DNA from: Pseudeuparius sepicola
Taxonomy: Eukaryota; Arthropoda; Insecta; Coleoptera; Anthribidae
Assembly: GCA_963920635.1 (NCBI GenBank)
Contig: OY987306.1
Location: forward strand, 12,604,001-12,668,000
DNA length: 64,000 bases
Direction of reading: 5' to 3'
Positions 10,908 through 21,542 of the stretch are shown in pieces (position 1 is the stretch's first letter; every line of letters starts with the position of its first letter). A program made the translations under genes and the position numbers. The notes under the pieces were generated by a model. The model saw only the letters and a program-made list of their open reading frames with translations. It did no database searches and was not told the DNA's origin.

Positions 10908-12109
10908 CAGGGACTCTTTAAAGTAAGGGGACCCAGCATTATACTTTCCAAAGTGAGGCCTATTCTTTCCACATTCTAATGGTATCAGTGATGCCAAGTA
11001 TGCCGTTTTATTGGAGAATCTATTAATAAAACAGGTACTTTGATTGTTGGTAAAAATTAATAATGGTTTCCATAATTTCTAAAAATTAAAGTTGACAATG
11101 TTGTGTCTACAAATACAAAATATGGCAACTCTCAAATGAAACAAATTTATTGTATAGTTGAAATTCTTTAATTGTCACATCTGAGTTATCTGGAAGTTAG
11201 AAAACTTAAAAATTGTGAATTATGAATTATGATGGGAAATTTTTTGCCTTCTTTAGAATCTATGGCACTATGGGCAAATTCCTAAATTCAACGATAATTC
11301 ACCTGCTGGATGGATGACGTCATAGCTTAATGACAGTTATTTCTGTTGGATTTTGGAACGCCTCTGATGGGGTAAAGTTGTGACAGTTGTGTCTTGTGTC
11401 TTCTATTAACCTTAAAACATAATTTGTTATTTTGGAAATGGAAGGAATAATTTGTATAAAACGTATTTTCGAAGAGAGTGATGATAGCGATAGTTTAGAT
11501 TTATCATCTTCAAGTGATGAGGAAATTGTATATATTTCCTCAACTTCCTGAGGAGTCAAATCGATTTGAAAAATGTCTCCTTGATCTTCTCGTATTTTTA
11601 TAAGTTGGGATTCCATTTCTACTTTTTAAGATAACGGTATACTTGTTTCAGTGATAACAGGAAAATACACAACATTATTTATTTTTTTATTTTTCATAAA
11701 AATAACAAATCTAACTTTGTCGTGTCAATTCCCACAAAACAAGAGATTCGCTGTTTTGTGAATTCCACCTATTCATCAACATCCCAAGCTTGATGGGCTT
11801 GATAGATTTGCGGTGGAACCCCCTCCCTTCCCCTACTCCATCCATCTGCAATCCATCGCTGAATTATGGAATGGTTTGGTGGACCTTGATTGCCATCGAT
11901 GGGTACAGCGCTGAATTTAGGAATTTGCCCCTATCTTTTCACATAAAACCTGATGGCAGTTGGACACACGGACATATAACATAACCTTGTACCAGCCCAC
12001 TTATGTGGTCTCCTTGGAGTCTACAGAAAACAAACTTCCCCTCAAGGCTTCACTTTTCCTATGTGATTGACTGTGAAATGCTGGGTCCCATTATTTTAAA
12101 GAGTCCCTG
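10908..12109. mobile_element. hAT-like DNA transposon, 1202 bp, perfect 8-bp TSD
   Basis: Termini CAGGGACTCTTTAAAGTAAG (left) and TATTTTAAAGAGTCCCTG (right) are inverted, with GGGACCCAGC / GCTGGGTCCC just inside. AGTGATGC is present at 10900-10907 and again at 12110-12117. The 8-bp duplication and CAGGG start fit the hAT superfamily. No transposase motif is recognisable, so it is probably non-autonomous. Confidence 0.8.
11320..11616 (-). CDS. Small acidic open frame inside the hAT-like element
   Basis: A 98-residue frame starting MESQLIKIREDQGD. It has an acidic/serine-rich centre (SSSLEDDKSKLSLSSLSS) and an isoleucine-rich second half. I do not recognise a domain. It is the only sizeable frame in the element, on the - strand, and could be the first exon of a lost transposase or chance. 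No splice donor was convincingly identified at its end. Confidence 0.22.
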   Translation of the reverse strand: MESQLIKIREDQGDIFQIDLTPQEVEEIYTISSSLEDDKSKLSLSSLSSKIRFIQIIPSISKITNYVLRLIEDTRHNCHNFTPSEAFQNPTEITVIKL

Positions 12110-12628
12110 AGTGATGCTGATTCTGTGACTGGGCGTGTGGCGGACTGACGGGGTCGGGTGCGGGGTGAGTGCGTGTGCGTGACGGCAGTGTTGCCAGTGT
12201 TCAGTGTTGCCGCTGTTTACTTTGTTTTATTTTGTTATTAGTGTATTACTATACGCAATAACACGAACACGCAACAAAATTAAATCACCTTAGTAAAGTT
12301 TTTAATGTAAACCTATAATGTCAAAAATATTATAAAAATAAACGCTATAATTTGTCAGGGGGGGGCTATTTTTATACCAGGGGGGTTAGGCCCCCCCCCC
12401 ATCAGCCCCCCCTTAGCTACGCCAATGGATACAACTAAGGAAACAATAATATACCTAAAATTACCAATGCCAATCGCACAATCTGACAAACGCGCAAATC
12501 GGTCAAGAGTGTGCCTCACCTTGAGTTTGACATAACTGATGGTGTGTCTTTTAGAAACAATTTTTCGCTGTTTTTAAGTGTTTCTTAAGTATTCGTCGGT
12601 TTAAAATGCTTATATAGACAATTAAGTT

Positions 12629-12697
12629 ATACGTTATTGGCAAAAAGTGTATTGTTTGCAAATCAAGCAACTCGCCAAAGGAGGTTACATACCATGC
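12629..12697 (+). pseudogene. THAP exon-1 fragment
   Basis: In this frame: VIGKKCIVCKSSNSPKEVTY followed by H and the donor CCATGC|GTAAGT at 12697/12698. C-x2-C followed by a short loop and a V-T-Y-H-A strand is the start of a THAP domain, and the donor falls at the same domain position as in the exon at 18033. No ATG is in frame nearby, so it is a fragment. Confidence 0.38.
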
Positions 12698-12829
12698 GTA
12701 AGTACATAGGCGGTACTCAGGGTACCTCGGGCGTACCTAGTTCGGGGCACGGTAAAAGATATCTTTACCACCAGAGGGATAATAATTCTCATCATGGGTA
12801 TAAAACGAAAGGGCTCGACGGGTAGAAAA

Positions 12830-13072
12830 CAATAAGGTGAATGACGTCATAATAAATCTAATATGGCGGCCTCCCCAAGACGGCAGATTGCCTAATTCTT
12901 TACAACATCCTCGACATGGGTATCAAATGAAAGGATTTGAAAAGTAGAAAACGATAAGGTGACTGACGTCATACTAAATCCAATAGGGCGGATGCTCGAT
13001 GCCCCAGGATGGCGGACTAAATTTCTTTACCACCCTTCTGAGATGGGAATCAAATAGGTAGGTACTAAAAAA
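12830..13072. repeat. Two imperfect direct repeats
   Basis: Blocks containing ATGGGTAT, a GAAAGG-type run, GTAGAAAACAATAAGGTGA (or GATAAGGTGA) and TGACGTCATA recur at about 12795-12860 and 12915-12980. Family unknown. Confidence 0.45.
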
Positions 13073-13515
13073 GCACAAAATAAAATAAATAATACAAAAA
13101 CTTTTTTAAAGACAAGCTTTTATTTAATTAAGCCGTTTACTAAAACGGATAAAATAAGTTTAGGTTTTCGTTAAGATAATTCAATTCCAAACTGCGACAA
13201 GCTTTTTTAAATCAAAAAGCTTGTCGCGCAAACTGTACAGAAAATATATTCTTTGGCATGTTCTTGCTTATCAACCAATCACTGTCCGATAAAATTAATT
13301 GGTACCTACTTTTATGAACATTTCTCGCGACGAGCTTTTTGATTTAAAAAAGCTTGCCGCAGTGTGGCAATGAATTATCTTAACGAAAACCTAAACTTGT
13401 TGACTGAAGGTTTAAATCTTCACCCAATGCTAAACTTATTTTATGCGTTTTGGTTCATGGCTTAAATACAAGCTTGTTTTTAAAAAGTTTTTATTTTTTA
13501 TTTTTTTATATTGTG
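13073..13515. repeat. Foldback element, about 440 bp
   Basis: Inverted arms share AAGTTTAGGTTTTCGTTAAG (left) and its complement on the right (about 13380). They also share AGCTTTTTTAAATCAAAAAG (left) and CTTTTTGATTTAAAAAAGCT (right). A roughly 100-bp loop separates them. Non-coding. Confidence 0.6.
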
Positions 13516-14427
13516 TTCGCCGAACAATCCCCACCTAGTAACTGTCAATAACATTGATACGTTTGAATTTTAGAATTGACGCGTACTAGTTGTACCTGGG
13601 GTTATACTTCAATTTTTATATAAAAAAATTGAGATATAAAGGCAAATATATTTTTACTATTTTTATAACTGTTTTAAAAAAATAAGAGGTACGCTACTGC
13701 CTTGTAATCGTTAGCACCAGATCTGTCACCCGAACTGTAAACTTTTTTTTATTATGTTAACAAACTTGCCAATACAAAGCCAGTTCTACGTTTTTTATTT
13801 TTCTGAGGTTTATACAAAGACTTTTTAATGGTTTTGTGGTTATTACCATGGACAAAAGACTGCTGCTAATATAAATTATTACCATAAATCTGATATTAAC
13901 ATGTACAGCTTTTCATCCTATTGCGCACGACAAGGCCCACGAAACGAAAAGAGATGAAATTCGCCGCCATTTTTTACCCTATATTGGCAGTGTGAATGGT
14001 GTCTACTTTATTCCCTGTTTAAATTTTTTTATAGTGTATGAATGAAATTTGTATTATACTTTTCGAAGGCGCCGGTAAAATTATGACAAAGCTTTTTGAG
14101 AGAGTTTTTAGTTTTTAATCGCGATTTTTTCTTTATATTTTATATACGCTTAATAGCTTTTCGTTTTCATATTTACGAGATCAAAAAATGACTTGGAAAA
14201 ACATTGTAAAAATAGACTTTTACCTGGACCAACACTATATTAATACCAACACTATATAGTTTGGGTCCAGCTTTTACATCCAGATTGTGAAATTACTTTC
14301 CATAGGTAAGTAAATAGGTATAATTTTTTCCAAATAATATTGTTTTTCATTGATATTTTCTGATTTCTAGCTGATTTGTAGGTTTTCAAGAGAAGAAACT
14401 AAATTTAGAAAGTAATTCAGTACCTTC
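13516..14427. other. No recognisable gene
   Basis: AT-rich. Contains a local palindromic doublet ACCAACACTATAT / ATACCAACACTATATAG near 14230-14260. No coding signal. Confidence 0.35.
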
Positions 14428-14766
14428 AGAGGGGGTTGTCGACAGCGAGTATGACGTTAGATTTCGTATTTTTTAAGTTGTATAGCATAAAATCTAATAA
14501 CATTTTACCTGGCAAAAATTTAGTACAAACATCTCTGTCTTCATTTTAATCAGAAGATCTTAAAAGCATATGCACTGGAATTATTATTTTCCTTAAGGTT
14601 TTCATAACCTATAAAACAAAACACTGCTTCTAAGATTTTATGATTAAAATGAAGACAGAGATGTTTGTACTAAATTTTTGCCAGGTAAAATGTTATTAGA
14701 TTTTATGCTATACAACTTAAAAAAATACGAAATCTAACGTCACTTTCGCTGTCGGCAACCCCCTCT
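14428..14766. mobile_element. Foldback MITE, 339 bp, near-perfect hairpin
   Basis: Ends AGAGGGGGTTGTCGACAGCG and the inverted CGCTGTCGGCAACCCCCTCT. Arms of about 130 bp are almost identical in inverse (for example TAGTACAAACATCTCTGTCT against AGACAGAGATGTTTGTACTA), around an 80-bp loop. Confidence 0.72.
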
Positions 14767-15841
14767 TGGTGTCATTGACTATAGTCGATTTTAGGCGCAT
14801 AACCATTAATAACCGGTAAAGACCAAACACCTTTACGCGATTTGGTTATTGTTGGTTATAGATCTCTGACGTCAGAAAAAAGCCCTTCAAACGTCATCGT
14901 TATACCGTTGAATGAAGGAATAAATAAGAAATGCAGCCTTACGGGACGCAGCGAGGCCGAAAACGCGGCCCGAAAAGTGTCCGAGACAAAAAAAATACAT
15001 ACCGTAACATATAAAATATACAAAATTGTACCGTTAGCCCGTTGTAAAGGGATCGTTGTTCTCGAAAACAAACAAGTTGTAAAAATCCGTGGTCGCTAGG
15101 CGACTATAGCGAGTGGGGGCAACGAGGGGCTTCCGGGTAAGCCTCTTATTATTCCTCACTCAACGGTTATACCTACCCACAATAACCGCGGTATTTACTC
15201 AACTCAGGAGCAGGGTAATTACCGCGGTTATTGAAAACAACAAATGTCATTTGCTAGATTAGCCAATTCTTTGTGAGTTTGAATTTTTCAAAACTTTGTA
15301 AATATATTTGCTGATATAGGCAAGTGTAGCGATTTCATATTTTCATGTAGATCCATAAATTTAAAAAAAATGAACAGGAGAAAAAATATCTCTTGTGTAA
15401 ACGTTAAAGGTGAAGAGTGTGAAGATATCCAGGTTCCAGGTTGAAGTCGGAGATAATATGGAAGTAAATTAAATAGCAAGTCTTCTGTTAAATTTTATTA
15501 CATGCTTTTATTCATTTTTTGTAACAAATTTAAACAAAACCCAATATACACAAATATAAGTGAGGTTATAGACGGGTATAATACCTAGTAGTGTGACATT
15601 TCTCCTTGATTATTCGCCTAAATTACTTTTGGCGTTGACTGGCGTATTAATAAAGACTGCGCTCACCTCACGGCTGTCATGTTTGACAGTTCTCTGGCTC
15701 ACCATGCGCTTCCCAATGCGCAATGCCTGCAATAACGGGATGTTCTTCTTTTTATATATATCATCCAAAATAGTTCCTGATGGCTGTGCACCAGGAATAT
15801 GAATGATTTTTTTAGTCTAAAAATAATATTACCTATAAGTA
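14767..15841. other. Unassigned; short open frame at 14842-15099
   Basis: An 85-residue + frame (MVIVGYRSLTSEKSPS at its start, SLTGRSEAENAARKVSET in the middle) is unrecognised and may be chance. AACCGCGGTAATTACC-like inverted repeats (about 15183-15230) flank a short spacer. Otherwise AT-rich. Confidence 0.3.
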
Positions 15842-16558
15842 CAGTGTGGCCCGTTTGGAATGGAGACACCTCTGTAAATTTGTTATTTTTGCTCCGATTT
15901 TGAAAAACTTTTTTTGTTGGATAGGTCTCTGAAAATAGCATTTGACATATCTTCCAATTGTTTTGAAAACCAAACACCTGGCTAACTGCGACATTTTTTA
16001 TACCCCCAAAATTCAAGAAACCATATTAGGCATTTTTTATCAAAAAAATTTACTAAAAAAAGTTGTTTGGAATGAACCAAAAATCCCAAATCCAAAGTTT
16101 TATCAAAATCAAAAAATAAAAAAATTCCGAAAAAAATAAATTGAAGGTCAAAAAATCACATTTTAATGAATTTCTACGGATAGCAAAGTGTGCCATGGAA
16201 ATTTTAAGTTAAAAAATTAACTTTGCTAACCGTAAATATTGATTAAAATGTGATTTTTGGACCTTCAATTTATTTTTTTCTGAAATTTTTTTGATTTTGA
16301 TGAAACTTTGGATTTGGGATTTTTGGTTCATTCTAAACAACTTTTTTTAGTAATTTTTTTTGATAAAAAATGCCTAATATGAGTTCTTGAATTTTGGGAG
16401 TATAAAAAATGTCGCAGTTAGCCAGGTGTTTGGTTTTCAAAACAATTTGAAGGTGTGCCGAATGGTATTTTCAGAGATCTATCTAACAAAAGTTTTTTAA
16501 AATCGGAGCAAAAATAACAATTTTACAGAAGCGTATCCATTCCAAACGGGCCGCACTG
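15842..16558. mobile_element. Mariner-type palindromic MITE, 717 bp
   Basis: TA|CAGTGTGGCCCGTTTGGAAT on the left mirrors CATTCCAAACGGGCCGCACTG|TA on the right, with TA on both sides. The arms remain inverted almost to the centre near 16200 (for example AACACCTGGCTAACTGCGAC against GTCGCAGTTAGCCAGGTGTT). No coding capacity. Confidence 0.87.
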
Positions 16559-16965
16559 TATATAAGTATGTAGTTACTTATAGTGGTTATGTACCTACCT
16601 TATATGTATATCATTCCCGCAAATGTTACTTTATTGATTTAGTCTCCATTTATTCTATAGAGCCTCTTCATTGCCATTTTCTATAATACTAATTTTGCGG
16701 AACATTTTGTGATACCTACTGGAATCATTTTAAACAATAATTCTCAGGGTTACTTTTGCTTCTGCTCAAATGCGCACTGAACCTTGGACCACATATTAGT
16801 TTTGCAAAAGGCACTCTTTTGTGAGTTGCAATGGATAATGGATGATTGCAAGTTTATGTGCATATTTTATAATAATCTTCTTGAATTATTTTGAATTATT
16901 TAAAATGACAATGTCGTTATAGTATCAAATTTTCATACTGCTTTGATTACTCTCTCAAAAATGTA
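16559..16965. other. No recognisable feature
   Basis: AT-rich spacer between two MITEs. Confidence 0.35.
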
Positions 16966-17841
16966 CAGGGTTATTCACTGAGAATTGGCCCCCCCACCTA
17001 ACTTTTTTGTTTTTTAAGATAAAAGGGTGATTCGAAAAACAAAGTCAATGGTTGGGCGAATACTTTTTATGCCATGACCGTTTAGTGTACAAGGTGTTCC
17101 AAAAAAGTAGGACCAATGGCAACTTAATTTTTTTAAATGGAACACTCTGTATATTATTGGATTTTTGAAATCTGCTCATCAAGGCAACCAAAATGGTATT
17201 AACTTTGTGGCATTATATTTTCCGTTTTTGAAAAATTCCGTATTCAAATTTTATACTAAATTTATTTAACTCGAATTTGTGGATCTCGTGATAAAGATAG
17301 ACGATCAATGTAATAACTAAAAATATTTGTTTTAAACAAGAGAGTAATATAGTGAAACTCCAAAATGTTTAGGAGCCTTTTCAAATTTTACTGATTATAT
17401 TCTCGAAATAAAGAATTTCCGGAAAATCGTAAAAGCTCCTAAACATTTTGGAGTTTGACTATATTACTCTCTTGTTTAAAACAAATATTTTTCGTTATTA
17501 CATTGATCTTTATCACGAGATCCACAAATTCGAGTTAAATAAATTTAGTATAAAATTTGAATACGGACTTTTTCAGAAAAGGAAAAAGATAATGCCACAA
17601 AGTTTATATCATTTTGATTGCCTTGATGAGCAGATTTCAAAAATCCAATAATATACAGGGTGTTCCATTTAAAAAAAATTTAAGTTGCCATTCGTCCTAC
17701 TTTTTTGGAACACCCTGTACACTAAACGGTCATGGCATAAAAAAAGTATTCGCCCAACCATTGATTTTGTTTTTTGAATCACCCTTTTATCTTAAAAAAC
17801 AAAAAAGTTAGTTGGGGGCCAATTCTCAGTGAATAACCCTG
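16966..17841. mobile_element. Mariner-type palindromic MITE, 876 bp
   Basis: TA|CAGGGTTATTCACTGAGAAT on the left mirrors ATTCTCAGTGAATAACCCTG|TA on the right. The centre of symmetry is near 17395 (TCCTAAACATTTTGGAGTTT against AAACTCCAAAATGTTTAGGA). A diverged relative of one arm lies in each 6.7-kb unit (34010-34620). Apparent frames at 17448-17811 are products of the palindrome, not genes. Confidence 0.87.
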
Positions 17842-18032
17842 TACTTGCAAGCCTATGAGGCAACATTCCACATGGTTTTTGCTTTACGTCAGAGTCACTA
17901 CTTTTATGCAAAACCAATTGAAATTTGATGATGACAGTTGATTGCAACAACTCTCCTAATAAAGGAACCCTAGCTAAAGCTAAAAGTGCAGTTTTCCTTG
18001 TTATTGCGAGCTATTGACCTCTGGAAATAAAT

Positions 18033-18112
18033 ATGTCATGTGCTGTACGTTGTTGCAGTAGCAATAATTCTAAAGTGAACAAAAATAAATTCACAGGAAT
18101 TACATTTCACAG
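18033..18112 (+). pseudogene. THAP exon 1
   Basis: ATG 18033 opens MSCAVRCCSSNNSKVNKNKF, then TGITFH, ending at the donor CACAG|GTAATG (18112/18113). C-x3-C plus CSSNNS and the ITFH strand is the canonical beginning of a THAP domain; in many insect THAP proteins an intron sits here. No convincing exon 2 was found before the P-like element at 18828. Confidence 0.5.
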
Positions 18113-18827
18113 GTAATGTAAACAATAGACAGAGCCGTATCAATATAATTTATAATATCCACTTTGGTACTTTATGAAAAGAAAAATATGACCTTTGTAA
18201 CTACTCTAGGTATAGTAAAATTATTTTAAGAAGTCCTTACTGGGACTGTCAATTGGTAATTTCGCCATCCTAAGTTGGCATCAATGTAGCAAAAAATGCA
18301 ACCTGGTCATAAGTCCAGGTCAGTAACGAGCACATTTGCACAATGAATAACTACTAATAACACGAACAAGAACAACTTAGATAACGGTAAAACTCACGAA
18401 ACGTACAAAACCCGCGAATATTTTCACTACCCAAAGTTTGAACCCTTTTAGACGATCCAGAAAACCTTCACTGTCACTTTCACAACACCTAAACAAAATT
18501 TGCCTGAGTACGCACCATAGACTCTGCCGCAAGTAGCTGATTATACCAAAATACCAAAATGAAAGTGTTTCCATGACGTTTGAAATTATTATTAAAATGA
18601 GTTGTAGTCGTAGTTATTTTTATTTGTAGCGGTATAATCGTGATTGCAATAGGGTTTTTATTTCATTATGTTCTTTTTTTCGTATCACTTGGGTAACTTT
18701 TCACATCATAAATCAATGAGTGACGTCATTAACTGGTTGCGACGCATATACCAATGTTATACCCATGGTAAACAGAAAATTCCTAGGGATTTTGTGGAGA
18801 ATGTCATCTGACAAAATCGGGACTTCT

Positions 18828-20372
18828 CAAGAACGATAAACCAGACAGGATAGCTTAATCTGAATGGTGTAATGTTCGCGGCGCCCGCCGAGGGCGTAAC
18901 GTCACCGTTAGACGTCGTTAGGTGAAGGTTACATCGTACGCCCATTGTTTACCTTTGTTTTTCTAGTTTTCTATCGTATTTTTTTCGGTTTTACTTTATT
19001 ATTGTAAGTTTTTGAGTTTTACCTGTTATAAAGTGTGTCTGTGTGTTGTTTTTATTTGATTTTTATGCCGTGTTTATTATTATTCAGAGACACTAAGTGC
19101 CTGATACTTGAATTTCTACAGAAGGGAAGGTGAGCATTTCTTGACATATTATTAATAATAAAAGTACGAGGTTGATAATATACTACTTCACGAAAATATG
19201 CCGGGGATTAGGCCAGGGGGAACAAGGTGCGCCGTGTATGGGTGTAATAAACACTAATGCTACAAAAGCCCAAACTGGGCTGAATATCATATTTCATGCT
19301 TTTCCAAAACCAAAGGACCTTTTCTCTAAAACTATACAAAGTGAGTGGATATCAAGGTGCAAAAGAAAAGACAAATTCAAGCCTAAAACTAGCCATATAT
19401 GTTCACAACATTTTGTAGACAATGACTACGAAAGAGATCTTCGAAATGAATTATTAGGTATACCTAAGTAAAATTTTCTTTGCTAGCTAGCCATCTAAAA
19501 AGTGCAAGAATATAAATATTTATATATTTTTTTAAATTTAAGGCTTACCTTTAAGAAAGCATTTTAAAAAACCGCAGTTCCTACATTAAAAATACCTTCC
19601 ACAAAAACTATTACTGCAACGACCTCGGCAACAACTAATACATCACGTTCTGATAGACTTACCGAAAGACAAAGAAAGGAAGAAATAGAAAAAATACTTG
19701 TTGATTTGTCTGCAATAGAAGGTGAAGAAATTGCAAATTTAGAAGGCAGTTCTTCCCTAGCGACACTTACTGAAATTGGAATTCCCCGACAAGCATATTC
19801 AGGAATCAGATGAAGTTTTTAAAAAAGCAGTTAACATGCTTTTGTAGTTATAAAAGACTTTTGTAAATTAAGAACTATTATTAGAATCAATTTTCGAAAT
19901 TTAAAAATACGGCATAATAATACTTCACAAAGAAATAGTTCTGTGGATCTTCTTCGAAAAAAAAAGCGGAAATTAAACAAAATTATAAATTAGAATATTT
20001 ATTATTTATGAATTATGAATAAACAGTGACTATAGAAAGAACTATAGTCACTGGAATAAATAAATGACTACCTATGTTTTCAACTGTGTTTTAATTTGTC
20101 TTGGAGCATTTTATCAGTGTTCTATTTTTTTATTATTGATTCACCATTCACATATTATAATATGAATATCATAATCCAAAAATGCTCTTCAAAATTTATA
20201 TTAAATATTTCTGAAGGCGCCCGATTGGGTGTTTCGTGGTGCGAGTTTACGCAGTACGTCTCACTGTGACGTCATCACGTCGAGCGGCAAGGCCTACTAC
20301 GTTGGCCTCGGTCGGGCGGCTCGGCGGACAGATTCGTATGATTGAGCTATCCTGTCTGGTTTAACGTTCTTG
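18828..20372. mobile_element. P-like (THAP) DNA transposon, 1545 bp
   Basis: Termini are inverted over about 31 bp: CAAGAACGATAAACCAGACA with GGATAGCTTAAT (left) against ATTGAGCTATCC with TGTCTGGTTTAACGTTCTTG (right). The exact 9-bp repeat GGGACTTCT lies outside both ends (18819-18827, 20373-20381). TIR length matches P elements. It contains a two-exon THAP frame and no catalytic domain. Confidence 0.9.
19198..19813 (+). pseudogene. THAP-domain protein of the P-like element, two exons, one frameshift
   Basis: Exon 1, 19198-19457: ATG 19198 gives MPGIRPGGTRCAVYGCNKH and a stop. In the next frame come FHAFPKPKDLFSKTIQ, SEWISRCKRKDKF, HICSQHFVDNDYERD and LRNELL. The whole C2CH THAP finger is present (C-x4-C, W, C-x2-H-F) but a one-base shift separates the two halves. 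Donor TTATTAG|GTATAC at 19457; acceptor CCGCAG at 19577. Exon 2, 19578-19813, continues in phase with VPTLKIPSTKT, a Ser/Thr-rich linker and a charged helix (LTERQRKEEIEKI), stopping after GIPRQAYSGIR. A transposase would be several times longer. This is either a deleted copy or a DNA-binding-only protein; the frameshift could also be a sequencing error. Confidence 0.7.
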
Positions 20373-20381
20373 GGGACTTCT

Positions 20382-20510
20382 TACAGTAATCGGGGTATAG
20401 GTAGGTATACATTTTTCAAGGATTGCCTACAGGGTGTTTCCTCCTTCGATTCAAAATAACCCCATATTTTCTTCCTAGGTTTTTTATAATTTTACTAGGA
20501 ATACTGTTTA
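20382..20510. other. Spacer between P-like element and micro-element
   Basis: Nothing recognised apart from a CTACAGGGTGTTTCC motif at 20428, a possible MITE end without a partner. Confidence 0.3.
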
Positions 20511-20518
20511 ATCAGACC

Positions 20519-20554
20519 ACAGACCTATATATAGCGAAGCTATATAGGTCTGTG
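20519..20554. mobile_element. 36-bp palindromic micro-element with 8-bp TSD
   Basis: ACAGACCTATATATAG and its near-mirror CTATATAGGTCTGTG are joined through CGAAG, leaving almost no loop. ATCAGACC is present exactly at 20511-20518 and 20555-20562. This looks like a transposon reduced to little more than its two TIRs. Confidence 0.6.
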
Positions 20555-20913
20555 ATCAGACCCTGGCGTCTCAGCCATATTGATCACAGATTTAGCCACA
20601 CCCCCTTGAACCCGTTTGCTATATGCCACAAAGTCATGTTCGGGCGCCTCCCCCCCATATCTACTACCTCAATGGCTGTTAATAGAAATATAACCTCAAT
20701 CCAATTCTTTGACCCCTGGTAAATTTGAAACTGAAATTCTGAAATTTTACCTATTTATTTATAATAATATAATTTATAATAAGAAGACCACAGGTAGGTA
20801 TTTAGTTAATAACTTAGTTAAGGAAAGCTGGGTTCACGCAGCTTTATTTAAGAATAGGAATAATTTAGAATTGTAATAATAAAAATAACATTATTAACAA
20901 TGGTAATAATTTA

Positions 20914-21000
20914 GGCAGTTGATAGAGGACCGCAAATGTGTATCTTTAGCGTGCGTAGGTACTAAAGGTCCGCCAATTGGCGGATCTCTACTGCATAGTG
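20914..21000 (+). repeat. TIR-family terminus (GGCAGT...GAGGWCCGC) with subterminal repeats
   Basis: Begins GGCAGTTGATAGAGGACCGC and contains CTAAAGGTCCGCCAATTGGC. The same start recurs at 38438, 45134 and 51830, and in inverse at 34916, 41612, 48308 and 59177. An outer terminus followed by subterminal GGTCCGCCAATTGG repeats suggests the end of a DNA transposon of unknown superfamily. Confidence 0.5.
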
Positions 21001-21542
21001 ACTCAGTTTAGTGAGTACTGAACAAACGACTCCGTGTCACCAAATAGTTCGTTCAAAACTCCATTATGTATGTACTGGTGAAATACTGAGTGCTCGCGAG
21101 GAAACATACGATGCAAACGCGAAAAATGGAAGAATGAATCCATGAGTGGGCGCTTACCGGTGAACTAAAATATTTAAAAGAGGCGATGCGGGAGCGACGA
21201 GAATGAACGAATTACGGTCGCCGCAACCGTGCTGGGAATGAGAAGCAAAAGTAGAGCCATCGACTGTATTTGGTGGTGTGTTCTATATCGTTCAAATGAA
21301 GGACCCAGTCTGAACAACTCAAAAAAAAGTTCTTGATTTGTTACATACCGCCCTCTATGGATGATAGCTTGAAATTTAATTTCTCACGTCATAGTTTCAC
21401 TATTGGTCGCTGGATGCCCTCAACGACGATGTTTATGCCTATGCCGAAGAACCACAGAGATCATTATATCTGTGCGGAGATCACAATGCAGTAGCGGCCC
21501 GTGGGTTTTGGCAGCGGGTGGACAAGGTGAAGAAGAGGTAAA
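21001..21542. other. No recognisable gene
   Basis: Moderate GC, no coding pattern. Confidence 0.35.

Larger units (their letters stand above)
8985..12427. mobile_element. Composite DNA element with GGCGTAGCTA termini
   Basis: Left CATAGGCGTAGCTA (8985-8998) and right TAGCTACGCCAATG (12414-12427) are inverted and each is followed inward by G/C homopolymer-rich DNA (9012-9020; 12355-12412). A mariner relic and a hAT-like element are nested inside. No clear target-site duplication was found, so family and exact limits are unsure. The short - strand frame at 8996-9211 lies in the left end and I do not treat it as a gene. Confidence 0.5.
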
